Shown here: positions 1 through 7,607 of the stretch, piece after piece
How the letters are laid out: the number at the start of each line of letters is the position of its first letter
How positions within the stretch are numbered: the stretch's first letter is position 1
Notes under the pieces: generated by a model
What the model saw: only the letters and a program-made list of their open reading frames with translations
Database searches by the model: none
What the model was told of the DNA's origin: nothing
Made by a program: the position numbers and the translations under genes
Assembly: GCF_021442325.1 (NCBI RefSeq)
Contig: NZ_CP087879.1
Location: forward strand, 3,038,001-3,102,000
From: Agromyces marinus
GTDB lineage: Bacteria > Actinomycetota > Actinomycetes > Actinomycetales > Microbacteriaceae
Direction: 5' to 3'
DNA length: 64,000 nt

Positions 1-90
1 GTCGTACTGGCGGAGCGTCTGGGGGTGCATGCCCGCCAGCTCGGCCGCGATCGAGATGACGAACAGCGGGCTCTCGCCGTCGACCTGCAT
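1..90 (-). CDS. hspR: HspR-like MerR-family heat-shock repressor, 5' part only
   Basis: Only the first 30 codons are in the window; the gene continues past the left edge. The translated start ([20 protein letters not shown] and then MHPQTLRQYD) is the N-terminal MerR-type helix-turn-helix of HspR, the repressor that uses DnaK as co-repressor and binds HAIR operators. Its ATG shares one base with the dnaJ stop (TGATG), so it is the last gene of the dnaK-grpE-dnaJ-hspR operon and is translationally coupled. Two HAIR sites upstream of dnaK fit autoregulation by this protein. Confidence 0.88.
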   Translation of the reverse strand, partial: MQVDGESPLFVISIAAELAGMHPQTLRQYD

Positions 91-1103
91 CAGGAACTCC
101 GGGCCTTGGCGAGCAGGTCCTCTCGGGGGTCCTCGTCGGGAAGCTGCGACTGGAACTCGCGCAGTTTCTCCTCGGCATCCTTCGTCAGATGGGCGGGAAC
201 CGCGACCTGGACCACGGCGAGCAGGTCGCCCGTGCCCTTGGCGGTCTCGACACCTCGGCCCTTGACGCGCAGGACGCGGCCGCTCGGGGTTCCGGGCGCC
301 ACCCTGAGCTTCACGGGGTCGCCGCCGAGCGTGGGCACCTGGATGGTCGCGCCGAGCGCGGCCTCGGCGAACGTCACGGGCACGTTCACGCGCAGGTTCA
401 ACCCGTCGCGCTCGAACACCGGGTGCCTGCGGACCTTCACCGTGAGCACGATGTCGCCATGCTCGCCCCCGTCGGGCGACGGGTGGCCCTTGCCGCGCAG
501 GCGGATCTTCTGCCCGTCGGAGACGCCCGCGGGAACGTTCACGGTGATCTCGCGGCCCTCCGCGGTCTGCAGCGTGATCCGGTCGCCGCGTGTGGCCGTG
601 ATGAAGTCGAGCGTGGTCGACGCGGTGACGTCGCGGCCCTTCGTCGGCCCGCCGAACCCGCGGTAGCCGCCGGTGGGCTGGCCGAACCGGCCCCCGCCGA
701 AGAGCCCGCCGAGCAGGTCGTCGTACTCGCCGCCGGGGCCGCCCGGCCCGCCGGCCCCCGGACGGAACGTGTACCGGGCGCCGCCGCCCTGCTGGCCGAA
801 CATGCCGCCGAAGACGTCCTCGAAGCCGCCGGCGCCGGCGCCGCCGGGTGCGGTGAATCGCGCGCCGCCGCCCATCGCGCGCACGGCGTCGTACTCCTTG
901 CGCTGCTCGGCATCCGAGAGCACCGAGTTCGCCTCGCTGATCTCCTTGAACTTCGCCTCGGCCGCCGCATCCCCCGGGTTCTGGTCGGGGTGGTACTTGC
1001 GGGCGAGCTTGCGGTACGCCTTCTTGACGTCGGCGTCGCTCGCATCCTTCGAGACGCCGAGGATGGCGTAGAAGTCCTTGTCGAACCAATCCTGGCTGGC
1101 CAT
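90..1103 (-). CDS. dnaJ: DnaJ-type co-chaperone without zinc finger
   Basis: A 337-residue J-domain protein that stimulates DnaK ATPase. The J domain occupies about residues 8-75 with the HPD motif at 38-40. A Gly/Phe/Pro-rich linker follows (about 78-155), then the two C-terminal substrate-binding beta domains (about 158-320). No CxxCxGxG zinc-finger repeats are present, so this is a class B (CbpA/DnaJ2-like) protein rather than classical DnaJ. It is third in the operon, 96 bases after grpE, and its stop overlaps the hspR start. Confidence 0.95.
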   Translation of the reverse strand: MASQDWFDKDFYAILGVSKDASDADVKKAYRKLARKYHPDQNPGDAAAEAKFKEISEANSVLSDAEQRKEYDAVRAMGGGARFTAPGGAGAGGFEDVFGGMFGQQGGGARYTFRPGAGGPGGPGGEYDDLLGGLFGGGRFGQPTGGYRGFGGPTKGRDVTASTTLDFITATRGDRITLQTAEGREITVNVPAGVSDGQKIRLRGKGHPSPDGGEHGDIVLTVKVRRHPVFERDGLNLRVNVPVTFAEAALGATIQVPTLGGDPVKLRVAPGTPSGRVLRVKGRGVETAKGTGDLLAVVQVAVPAHLTKDAEEKLREFQSQLPDEDPREDLLAKARSS

Positions 1104-1142
1104 CGGCGCCTCCTTCCTGCTGAATCTACTGGGAACCGGGGC

Positions 1143-1192
1143 GGGCCGGACCGCGACGCCCGCCGAGCATGGCGGATGCCGCGGACCGGCCC
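1143..1192 (-). other. Inverted repeat in the grpE-dnaJ spacer
   Basis: Two 13-base arms (GGGCCGGACCGCG at 1143-1155 and CGCGGACCGGCCC at 1180-1192) pair with a single central mismatch and a 24-base loop. It is the only long structured spacer inside this otherwise tight operon. It could be an mRNA-stability or partial-termination element lowering dnaJ-hspR relative to dnaK-grpE; this role is inferred. Confidence 0.5.
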
Positions 1193-1199
1193 GTGCGGG

Positions 1200-1877
1200 T
1201 CACGCCGGCGTCTTGACGACGACCTTCGCGACCCGGAGGAGCGTGTCGCCCAGCAGGTAGCCCGTCTCGACGACGTCGGCGACCGTGTCGACCTCGACCT
1301 CGTCGGAGTGCTGCTGGAAGATCGCCTCGTGGCGCTGCGGATCGAACGCCTCGCCCACCTCGCCGAACTTCGCGAGGCCCAGCCGCTCGACCGACGCGCG
1401 GAGCTTGGCCGCGATCGTGGCGAACGCCCCCTCGCTCTCGAGGTCGCCGTGCTTCTCGGCGCGGTCGAGGTCGTCGAGCACGGGCAGCAGCACCGCGACC
1501 GCCGCGCCCATCGCGCGCTCGCGCTCGAGTTCGCGGTTCGCCTCGGTGCGCTTGCGATAGTTGGCGTACTCGGCCGTGACGCGCTTGAGGTCGGCGAGGT
1601 GCTCGGCCGACGGGTCGTCGACCTCGGCCTGCGCGGCGCTCAGGATGTCCTCGACGGTCAACTCGTCCTCGCCCTCGGCGGGCGCGTCGGCATCGGGCTC
1701 ACCAGCCGCGTCTGCATCGGGCGAAGCGGATGCCGCGGCAGCCGTCGCACCGGCCTCGGGGGCGGACTCGGCGTCCGCCCCGTCGGCCTTCGGCTTGCGA
1801 ACCTCGCCCGTCTCCGGGTCGATCCGCCGTTTGTCGCGGATGATCGACTCGTCCTGGTTCTGGTTCTCGTCCGTCAT
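1200..1877 (-). CDS. grpE: GrpE nucleotide exchange factor
   Basis: A 225-residue GrpE that releases ADP from DnaK. The first 80 or so residues are acidic, Ala-rich and probably disordered. A long heptad-like helix follows (about 85-135), then the family C-terminal beta domain ending in [16 protein letters not shown]. The ATG overlaps the dnaK stop as ATGA, so translation is coupled. Its length is usual for actinobacterial GrpE. Confidence 0.96.
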   Translation of the reverse strand: MTDENQNQDESIIRDKRRIDPETGEVRKPKADGADAESAPEAGATAAAASASPDADAAGEPDADAPAEGEDELTVEDILSAAQAEVDDPSAEHLADLKRVTAEYANYRKRTEANRELERERAMGAAVAVLLPVLDDLDRAEKHGDLESEGAFATIAAKLRASVERLGLAKFGEVGEAFDPQRHEAIFQQHSDEVEVDTVADVVETGYLLGDTLLRVAKVVVKTPA

Positions 1878-3760
1878 GCCTGCTTCTTCTCATCCTCGTC
1901 GTCGATGACCTCGGCGTCGACGACGTCCTCGTCGGAGGAGTCAGCGCCCTCGGCGCCGGTCGCCGTCGCGTCCTCGCCGGGGTTGGCGCCGGCCGCGGCA
2001 TCCGCCTGCTGGCCCTGCGCGTAGATCGCCTCGCCGAGCTTGCCCTGCGACTGCGAGAGCTTCTCGAACGCCGACTTCACGGCGTCGTCGTCCTCGCCCG
2101 CGAGCGCGGTCTTCAGCGCATCGACATCGCCCTGCACCTCGGACTTGACGTCGGCCGGGAGCTTGTCGTCGTTGTCCTTGATGAGCTTGTCGACCGAGTA
2201 GGCGAGCTGCTCGGCCTGGTTGCGGACCTCGGCGGACTCGCGGCGCTGCTTGTCTTCGGCCGCGTGCTCCTCGGCGTCGCGGACCATCCGCTCGATGTCC
2301 TCCTTCGGCAGCGACGAGCCGCCGGTGATGGTCATCGACTGCTCCTTGCCGGTGCCCTTGTCCTTCGCAGACACGTGCACGATGCCGTTCGCGTCGATGT
2401 CGAAGGTGACCTCGATCTGCGGGATGCCGCGGGGCGCCGGCGCGATGCCGGTCAGCTCGAACGTGCCGAGCGGCTTGTTGTCGCGCGTGAACTCGCGCTC
2501 GCCCTGGAAGACCTGGATCGCGACCGACGGCTGGTTGTCGTCGGCGGTCGTGAAGGTCTCGCTGCGCTTGGTCGGGATGGCCGTGTTGCGCTCGATGAGC
2601 TTGGTCATGATGCCGCCCTTGGTCTCGATGCCGAGGCTCAGGGGGGTGACGTCGATGAGCAGCACGTCCTTGCGCTCGCCCTTGAGGACGCCGGCCTGGA
2701 GTGCCGCGCCCACGGCGACGACCTCGTCCGGGTTGACGCCCTTGTTGGGCTCCTGGCCGGTCTCCTGCTTGACGAGCTCCGAGACGGCGGGCATGCGGGT
2801 CGAACCGCCGACGAGCACGACGTGCGCCACGTCCGACAGCTTGATGCCGGCCTCGCGGATGACGTCCTCGAAGGGCTTCTTGGTGCGGTCGAGCAGGTCG
2901 GAGGTCATGTTCTCGAACTGCGCACGCGTGACGGTCTCGTCGAGGTTGGCCGGGCCGTTCTCGGTGAGCGAGAGGTAGGGCAGCTGGATGCTCGTCGACA
3001 TGCTCGACGACAGCTCCTTCTTGGCCTGCTCGGCGGCCTCCTTGAGGCGCTGCAGCGCGATCTTGTCCTTCGAGACGTCGACGCCGGTCGAGTCCTTGAA
3101 GCGCTTGATGAGGTGCTCGACGAGGCGCTGGTCCCAGTCGTCGCCGCCGAGGCGGTTGTCGCCCGAGGTCGCGCGGACCTGGATGGTCGAGAAGTCGTCG
3201 TCCTTGCCCACCTCGAGGAGGGACACGTCGAACGTGCCGCCGCCGAGGTCGAAGACGAGGATGAGCTCGTCCTCCTTGCCCTTGTCGAGGCCGTAGGCGA
3301 GCGCGGCCGCGGTCGGCTCGTTGATGATGCGGAGCACGTTCAGGCCCGCGATCTCGCCGGCCTCCTTCGTGGCCTGGCGCTCGGCGTCGTTGAAGTACGC
3401 CGGAACGGTGATGACCGCGTCGGTCACGGTGTCGCCGAGGTACTGTTCGGCGTCGCGCTTGAGCTTCTGCAGGATGCGCGCCGAGATCTCCTGCGGCGTG
3501 TACTTCTTGCCGTCGATCTCCTGCGTCTTCCAGTCGGTGCCGACGTGGCGCTTGACCGACGCGATGGTGCGGTCGACGTTGGTGACGGCCTGACGCTTCG
3601 CGGTCTCGCCGACGAGCACCTCGCCGTCCTTGGTGAATGCGACCACCGACGGGGTGGTGCGGAAGCCCTCGGCATTTGCGATGACGACGGGCTCGCCGCC
3701 CTCGAGGACGCTGACGACCGAGTTCGTGGTGCCGAGGTCGATTCCGACTGCACGTGACAT
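1874..3760 (-). CDS. dnaK: Hsp70 chaperone DnaK
   Basis: A 628-residue Hsp70. The N-terminal ATPase domain starts with [13 protein letters not shown] and has the phosphate-2 motif [14 protein letters not shown] and the [10 protein letters not shown] motif. The beta-sandwich substrate domain follows (about residues 365-480), then a helical lid and an acidic Ala/Asp/Glu tail. It is the first gene of the heat-shock operon. The ATG at 3760 has an AGGAGATAC-type ribosome site just upstream. HAIR operators lie 90-180 bases upstream. Confidence 0.98.
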   Translation of the reverse strand: MSRAVGIDLGTTNSVVSVLEGGEPVVIANAEGFRTTPSVVAFTKDGEVLVGETAKRQAVTNVDRTIASVKRHVGTDWKTQEIDGKKYTPQEISARILQKLKRDAEQYLGDTVTDAVITVPAYFNDAERQATKEAGEIAGLNVLRIINEPTAAALAYGLDKGKEDELILVFDLGGGTFDVSLLEVGKDDDFSTIQVRATSGDNRLGGDDWDQRLVEHLIKRFKDSTGVDVSKDKIALQRLKEAAEQAKKELSSSMSTSIQLPYLSLTENGPANLDETVTRAQFENMTSDLLDRTKKPFEDVIREAGIKLSDVAHVVLVGGSTRMPAVSELVKQETGQEPNKGVNPDEVVAVGAALQAGVLKGERKDVLLIDVTPLSLGIETKGGIMTKLIERNTAIPTKRSETFTTADDNQPSVAIQVFQGEREFTRDNKPLGTFELTGIAPAPRGIPQIEVTFDIDANGIVHVSAKDKGTGKEQSMTITGGSSLPKEDIERMVRDAEEHAAEDKQRRESAEVRNQAEQLAYSVDKLIKDNDDKLPADVKSEVQGDVDALKTALAGEDDDAVKSAFEKLSQSQGKLGEAIYAQGQQADAAAGANPGEDATATGAEGADSSDEDVVDAEVIDDEDEKKQA

Positions 3761-3852
3761 GTGTGTATCTCCTTCTGCCGGGAGGTCTCTCGTTCGTACT
3801 CCCGACGATCGGCCCGGCGGTCCACCGCGACCGAAGCCTGTGATCGGCGAGA

Positions 3853-3873
3853 CTTGAGCCTCGCCGACTCAAG
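3853..3873. promoter_or_regulatory. HAIR operator 1 (HspR site)
   Basis: CTTGAGC, seven bases, then ACTCAAG. This matches the HspR-associated inverted repeat consensus CTTGAGT-N7-ACTCAAG with one change. It overlaps the likely start region of dnaK transcription, where a repressor would block initiation. Confidence 0.88.
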
Positions 3874-3900
3874 TGTCTCCGTGGGCGATTCGGAAGTCAA
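3872..3900 (-). promoter_or_regulatory. Candidate housekeeping promoter of dnaK
   Basis: On the minus strand TTGACT (3900-3895), a 17-base spacer, then GACACT (3877-3872). The -35 is good and the -10 is weak. The two HAIR sites flank it, one immediately downstream and one upstream, as expected for HspR control. The exact hexamers are tentative. Confidence 0.4.
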
Positions 3901-3915
3901 GTCGAGACCCCAGAA

Positions 3916-3936
3916 CTTGAGTGCAGTTGACTCAAT
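3916..3936. promoter_or_regulatory. HAIR operator 2 (HspR site)
   Basis: CTTGAGT, seven bases, then ACTCAAT: a near-perfect HAIR half-site pair, 42 bases from the first HAIR. Paired HAIRs before dnaK are known from Streptomyces and relatives, which supports tight HspR repression. Confidence 0.85.
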
Positions 3937-3955
3937 TCAAGGTGCTCTCCCAGCA

Positions 3956-4022
3956 TTCCCCTGCCCTGCAACCACTCCCACCTCCCTTCTCCCTCCCTTG
4001 CTCCCCTCCTCCCCTCCCTTCC
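3956..4022. repeat. Pyrimidine-rich low-complexity tract
   Basis: About 67 bases made almost only of C and T in irregular CTCCC/CCTT units. It sits directly to the left of palindrome copy 1. Comparable biased tracts lie next to the other two palindrome copies, on the same side once copy 2 is reverse-complemented. No gene is supported here. Together with the palindrome and the G-rich run it fills the dnaK/DUF559 intergenic space. Confidence 0.7.
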
Positions 4023-4027
4023 GCAGC

Positions 4028-4088
4028 GCCGAGTGTCCAATGGATGCCACCTCCAACCACGTCGAGCGACATCCATCGGACACTCGGC
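4028..4088. repeat. Palindromic repeat, copy 1
   Basis: Left arm GCCGAGTGTCCAATGGATG (4028-4046) and right arm CATCCATCGGACACTCGGC (4070-4088) are inverted complements with one mismatch, separated by 23 bases. The same CGAGTGTCCAATGGATG core recurs near 23371 and, diverged, near 5136. The element lies between dnaK and the DUF559 gene. It is not followed by a T-run. Confidence 0.88.
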
Positions 4089-4128
4089 GGGGCAGGGGCA
4101 GGGCAGGACTCAGGGGGCGGGGGCGGGG
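4089..4128 (+). other. G-rich run with G-quadruplex potential
   Basis: Six runs of three to five G (4089-4092, 4095-4098, 4101-4103, 4113-4117, 4119-4123, 4125-4128) follow the right arm of palindrome copy 1. Loops are 1-2 bases except one of 9, so quadruplex folding is possible but not certain. It precedes the DUF559 gene by about 100 bases. Confidence 0.4.
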
Positions 4129-4226
4129 CGAGCGCAGGGGTCCTCCACAGGGCGGGCGTCGGGTGGGGTGCGCGGCTGAGGGCGGCGGCGTCGGGGGTGT
4201 CGGCGCGGGGCGGCGACGATGGGGCG

Positions 4227-5108
4227 ATGCGAGCGCGACCACTTCCTCCCAGGCTGCGTTCGGGCCCGTTCTCGGTGCAGGCCGCGGACGCGCTCGGAGT
4301 GTCGCGCGGGCGACTCCGGGCCGCCGATCTCACGGCGCCGTATCACGGAGTGCGCATGGCGGGCTCACCCGAAGACCTCGAGACGCACTGCCGTGCGTTC
4401 GCGAAGCGGATGCCTCCGGCCCAGGTGTTCAGTCACGCGACCGCCGCATCGTTGTGGGGCCTCCCGCTCCCGTACGCCCACGAGCGCCCTCCGCTGCACG
4501 TCTCCGCCCTGACTGGACGCGAGCCGCGGACTCGCGGCGTGATCGGTCATCGCATCGATCCCACGCGCATCCGGCTCGGCGTCGTGCGGGGCCTGCCGGT
4601 GGTCTCGCCCGCCGACGCGTGGTGCCAGATGGCCGGGCGGCTCTCCCATCCGGATCTCGTGGCGGCGGGCGACGCACTCCTGGGCTGGCCCGTGGCGATC
4701 ATCCCCGTCGATGAACTCGACGCGGCGATCGAACGGCACCGCCGCGGGCGCGGGTCGCGGGCGCGCGACGAGGCTCGCCGCGACATCCGCTCCGGCTCGG
4801 CATCGAGACGCGAATCGCTGCTCCGCCTCGAGGTGGTCGCGGCGGGCTTCCCCGAGCCGGAGTGCAACGCAGCGATCCGCCTGCCGGGCGGAGCGACGGT
4901 GTACGGCGACCTGGTGTTCCGTGCCGCCAAGGTGCTGCTCGAGTACGACGGCGACCACCACCGCACCGATTCCGGGCAGTTCGCGCGAGACGTGGGGCGC
5001 CTGAACGCCCTCGCAGCGGCGGGGTGGACCGTCCTCCGTGTGCGCACCTCCCTCGGAACGCACCAGGTGCTCGCCCAGCTCGCCGCCGCCCTGGCCACGC
5101 GCCGCTGA
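4227..5108 (+). CDS. DUF559-type protein with Vsr/PD-(D/E)XK-like nuclease fold
   Basis: A 293-residue protein typical of Microbacteriaceae. The N-terminal half resembles AbiEi-type winged-helix proteins (SVQAADALGVSRGRLRAADL near residues 16-35). The C-terminal half (about 190-285) has the DUF559/very-short-patch-repair-like core: LLRLEVVAAGFPEPECN, then GDLVFRAAKVLLEYDGDHH, then RLNALAAAGWTVLRVR. Acidic residues in YGDLVF and LEYDGD would be the metal ligands. The start at 4227 was chosen over upstream in-frame sequence because that upstream stretch is the G-rich repeat. The biological role is unknown; DNA repair or defence-related activity is only suggested by the fold. It is flanked on both sides by palindrome copies. 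Confidence 0.8.
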   Translation: MRARPLPPRLRSGPFSVQAADALGVSRGRLRAADLTAPYHGVRMAGSPEDLETHCRAFAKRMPPAQVFSHATAASLWGLPLPYAHERPPLHVSALTGREPRTRGVIGHRIDPTRIRLGVVRGLPVVSPADAWCQMAGRLSHPDLVAAGDALLGWPVAIIPVDELDAAIERHRRGRGSRARDEARRDIRSGSASRRESLLRLEVVAAGFPEPECNAAIRLPGGATVYGDLVFRAAKVLLEYDGDHHRTDSGQFARDVGRLNALAAAGWTVLRVRTSLGTHQVLAQLAAALATRR

Positions 5109-5135
5109 GGCCCCCTCCCCGGGGCATCCGCGCTT

Positions 5136-5198
5136 CGCCGAGTGTCCAGCGGATGCCGACACCGGGGCGGGTATCCCGCATCGGTTGGACACTCGACG
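5136..5198. repeat. Palindromic repeat, copy 2
   Basis: Arms at 5136-5156 (CGCCGAGTGTCCAGCGGATGC) less its last base and 5178-5198 are inverted complements with three mismatches over 21 bases. In reverse complement it shares CCCGTCGAGTGTCCAA with copy 3. It starts 27 bases after the DUF559 stop and is followed at once by the purine-rich heptamer array. It could also end DUF559 transcription. Confidence 0.82.
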
Positions 5199-5212
5199 GG
5201 TCAGGAGGAGGG

Positions 5213-5312
5213 GAGAGGTGAGAGGTGAGAGGTGAGAGGTGAGAGGTGAGAGGTGAGAGGTGAGAGGTGAGAGGTGAGAGGTGAGAGGTGAGAGGTGAGA
5301 GGTGAGAGGTGA
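5213..5312. repeat. Tandem array, 14 copies of GAGAGGT
   Basis: Fourteen perfect head-to-tail copies of the heptamer GAGAGGT (5213-5310) plus two bases, then decay into a G-rich stretch. The strand is all purine except for T, so it can form slipped or triplex-like structures and probably changes copy number. It lies between palindrome copy 2 and the M1 peptidase promoter region, about 30 bases upstream of a candidate -10 (TAGAGT, 5344-5349). It does not fit CRISPR architecture because there are no spacers. Confidence 0.95.
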
Positions 5313-5387
5313 AAGGGGGGTTCCGCAGGAAGGGGGGTGGCCATAGAGTTCGGGCACGATGCCTGAATCGAGCAGGGAGAACAACGG

Positions 5388-6911
5388 ATGAGACCGAGCA
5401 CGAGACTTCTGGGCGGAATGGCCGTCGCGACGCTGGCACTGGGTGCCGTCGGCGCCGCGGGCGCGACCGCTGCACCCGGTGGCAAGCCGGGGCCGAGGTA
5501 CACGGCGGGAGCCGAGGGCGTCGGCGACGCCTACTTCCCGTTCGCCGGGAACGGCGGCTACGACGTCCAGCACTACGACCTCGACATCACGTACACGCCG
5601 CCGGCACCGGATCCGGCACCGCTCGTGGGCGAGTTCGACGGCGTGGCCACGATCGACCTCGTCTCCACGCAGGACCTCGACCGGTTCAACCTCGACCTGC
5701 GCGGCATGGAGGTGCACGCGCTGAGCGTGAACGGGAAGCCGGCGGCATCCGTCGCCCCGCCCCTCGCCGGGGAAGAGGTCGACGGCGCCGCGTACTGGCA
5801 CGTCCAGGACGACGACGCTCGCGTGTGGGAGCTCACGGTCCAGCCCCGGCCGAAGCTCAAGGCCGGCGAGCAGGTGCAGGTCGTCGTCGAGTACGGCGGC
5901 ACGACCACCAGGCCGAGGGACATCGAAGGAGCGCTGTACGGCTGGGTGACCCAGCGCGACGGTGCGCTGGTCGCGAGCGAGCCCGACGGCTCGATGACCT
6001 GGTACCCGGTGAGCGACCACCAGACCGACAAGGCGACGTACTCGTTCGAGATCACGGTGCCCGAGGGCAAGGTGGCCGTCGCGAACGGCATCCAGCCCAA
6101 GCCCGAGGAGACCGCGAACGGGTGGACCACGTGGTTCTGGGACGCCCCCGATCAGCAGGCGAGCTACCTCACGACCGCCTCGGTCGGCGACTTCGACCTC
6201 CGCGAGACGTACACGTCGAGCAGCGGCGTGCCGATCATCGACGCGGTCGACACGAAGCTCTCGACGTCGCGCCTCGCGACGACGAACGCGAGCCTCGGCC
6301 GGCAAGCGGCGATGGTCGACTTCTTCGAGTCGAAGTTCGGGCCGTACCCGTTCGTCGCCTACGGGTCGATCGTCGACAACGACTCGGTGGGCTACGCGCT
6401 CGAGACGCAGACCCGACCCGTGTACTCGTCGTCCGCCAGTGAGGGCACCGTCTCGCACGAACTCGCACACCAGTGGTTCGGCAACGCCGTGAGCCCGGAG
6501 CGGTGGCAGGACATCTGGCTCAACGAGGGCTGGGCGACCTATGCGAACTGGATGTGGAACGAGGAGCGCGGCATCCGCACGGCCCAGCAGTCGTATGACA
6601 ACTGGTACGCCCCCGCGCGCGACGCCGCCTACTGGGGCCTCCAGATCGGCGACCCGGGCGAGCTGGGACTCTTCGCGACGCAGGTGTACAACCGCGGCGC
6701 GGCGACCCTGCACGCACTGCGGCTCGAGGTCGGCGACGCCGACTTCCTGGCCGCGGCGCAGCTCTGGCTCGAGCGCTACAACGATTCGGCGGGCACGAGC
6801 GAGGACTTCCAGGCCGTGTACGAAGAGGTCTCCGGTCAAGACCTCGACGAGTTCTTCCAGATCTGGCTCTACGACCAGGTGAAGCCGCCGGCCGACTGGA
6901 CGACGCCCTGA
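5388..6911 (+). CDS. Secreted M1-family metallopeptidase
   Basis: A 507-residue exported zinc aminopeptidase-like protein. The first 30 or so residues form a signal peptide (LLGGMAVATLALGAVGAAGA) ending near ATAAPGG. The M1 catalytic core has HELAH at 357-361 and the third zinc ligand Glu380 in NEGWATYAN, with Glu358 as catalytic base. The substrate-anchoring GxMEN-type loop is replaced by SVGYALETQTRP, which is usual for this actinobacterial subgroup. No ERAP1-like C-terminal domain follows, so it is a short, two-domain M1 enzyme. A GGGAG ribosome site precedes the ATG. Confidence 0.92.
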   Translation: MRPSTRLLGGMAVATLALGAVGAAGATAAPGGKPGPRYTAGAEGVGDAYFPFAGNGGYDVQHYDLDITYTPPAPDPAPLVGEFDGVATIDLVSTQDLDRFNLDLRGMEVHALSVNGKPAASVAPPLAGEEVDGAAYWHVQDDDARVWELTVQPRPKLKAGEQVQVVVEYGGTTTRPRDIEGALYGWVTQRDGALVASEPDGSMTWYPVSDHQTDKATYSFEITVPEGKVAVANGIQPKPEETANGWTTWFWDAPDQQASYLTTASVGDFDLRETYTSSSGVPIIDAVDTKLSTSRLATTNASLGRQAAMVDFFESKFGPYPFVAYGSIVDNDSVGYALETQTRPVYSSSASEGTVSHELAHQWFGNAVSPERWQDIWLNEGWATYANWMWNEERGIRTAQQSYDNWYAPARDAAYWGLQIGDPGELGLFATQVYNRGAATLHALRLEVGDADFLAAAQLWLERYNDSAGTSEDFQAVYEEVSGQDLDEFFQIWLYDQVKPPADWTTP

Positions 6912-6931
6912 CCGTCGCCCACGAGAGCCGA

Positions 6932-6965
6932 GGGGGCCGGATGCCGCGTGGCATCCGGCCCCCTT
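6932..6965 (+). terminator. Intrinsic terminator after the M1 peptidase
   Basis: A perfect 14-bp stem (6932-6945 with 6950-6963) closes a GCGT tetraloop and is followed by TT. The stem contains the frequent GGATGCC/GGCATCC word. It starts 20 bases after the peptidase stop. Confidence 0.85.
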
Positions 6966-6977
6966 CCGCACGCGCAC

Positions 6978-6983
6978 TAGGTT
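6978..6983 (+). promoter_or_regulatory. -10 element placed for a leaderless transcript
   Basis: TAGGTT ends six bases before the ATG at 6990, so transcription would start at or next to the start codon. No ribosome-binding site is seen in between. Leaderless mRNAs are common in actinobacteria. No convincing -35 is seen. Confidence 0.5.
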
Positions 6984-6989
6984 GAGCCC

Positions 6990-7556
6990 ATGACCCGACT
7001 CCGCTCGCGTCGCGACGCGCCCGCCGCCGCCCTGCTCGCCCTCGGCATCGCCCTCGGAATCGGCCTCACCGGGTGCGGTCCGTCGCCCGCGCCATCCGCT
7101 GCACCGACGGACGCCGCAGAGTCGGGGCAGGCAGCGCCGGCGACGGACGCACCGGACGACCAACCCGCCGCGATCCCAGCGACCTGCACGACGGTGCTCG
7201 CACCCGATGCCTACACGACGCTCGAAGCCGACGGGCTCGAGCAACGCGCGCCGACCCTGTTCGACCCGATCGCAGTGCGGATCTCCGAAGCCGGCGGGCT
7301 CGTGTGCTCCTGGGGCAAGCCGGACTCCGACAACGTGGTCGATGTCGCGCAGATCGCAGTCGCCGGGGACGACGCGGCCTGGACGGACGCGCTCACCGAA
7401 GCCGGCTACACGCCGAGCGACGACCCGGTTCCCGGCGGGTACCGGGGGCAGCCCGACGCGGCGAACGGCATCAGCCCCGTCGTGGTCATCGAGGGAGGCA
7501 CCGTGACCTACCTCAGCACCCCCGCGTTCGCGGGGTTCCTGCTCCCGGCGAGCTGA
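6990..7556 (+). CDS. Putative lipoprotein of unknown function
   Basis: A 188-residue protein with a lipoprotein signal: basic start, hydrophobic stretch and lipobox LTGC with Cys29 as the lipidated residue. A Pro/Ala/Thr-rich linker (about 30-65) leads to a small domain with two further cysteines (CTTVLAPDAY and LVCSWGKPD), probably disulfide-bonded outside the cell. No enzyme motif is recognised. It stands alone between a terminator and rlmN and is probably expressed from a leaderless transcript. Confidence 0.85.
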   Translation: MTRLRSRRDAPAAALLALGIALGIGLTGCGPSPAPSAAPTDAAESGQAAPATDAPDDQPAAIPATCTTVLAPDAYTTLEADGLEQRAPTLFDPIAVRISEAGGLVCSWGKPDSDNVVDVAQIAVAGDDAAWTDALTEAGYTPSDDPVPGGYRGQPDAANGISPVVVIEGGTVTYLSTPAFAGFLLPAS

Positions 7557-7594
7557 CCCGGGCGGCCGTCCAGCCGACGCACGGACCCGGCGCG

Positions 7595-7600
7595 TACCCT
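7595..7600 (+). promoter_or_regulatory. -10-like element before rlmN
   Basis: TACCCT lies seven bases before the rlmN ATG and no Shine-Dalgarno sequence is visible, which suggests a leaderless mRNA. The hexamer is only moderately good. Confidence 0.35.
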
Positions 7601-7607
7601 TGGGGTC

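Noticed and set aside
4028-4088. Palindrome copies considered as plain transcription terminators.
   Set aside because: There is no T-run, copy 3 lies inside an ORF and operon, and the arm sequence is conserved between copies, which a terminator does not need.
5213-5312. Regular repeats considered as a CRISPR array.
   Set aside because: Units are 7 bases, head to tail, with no spacers, and no cas genes are present.
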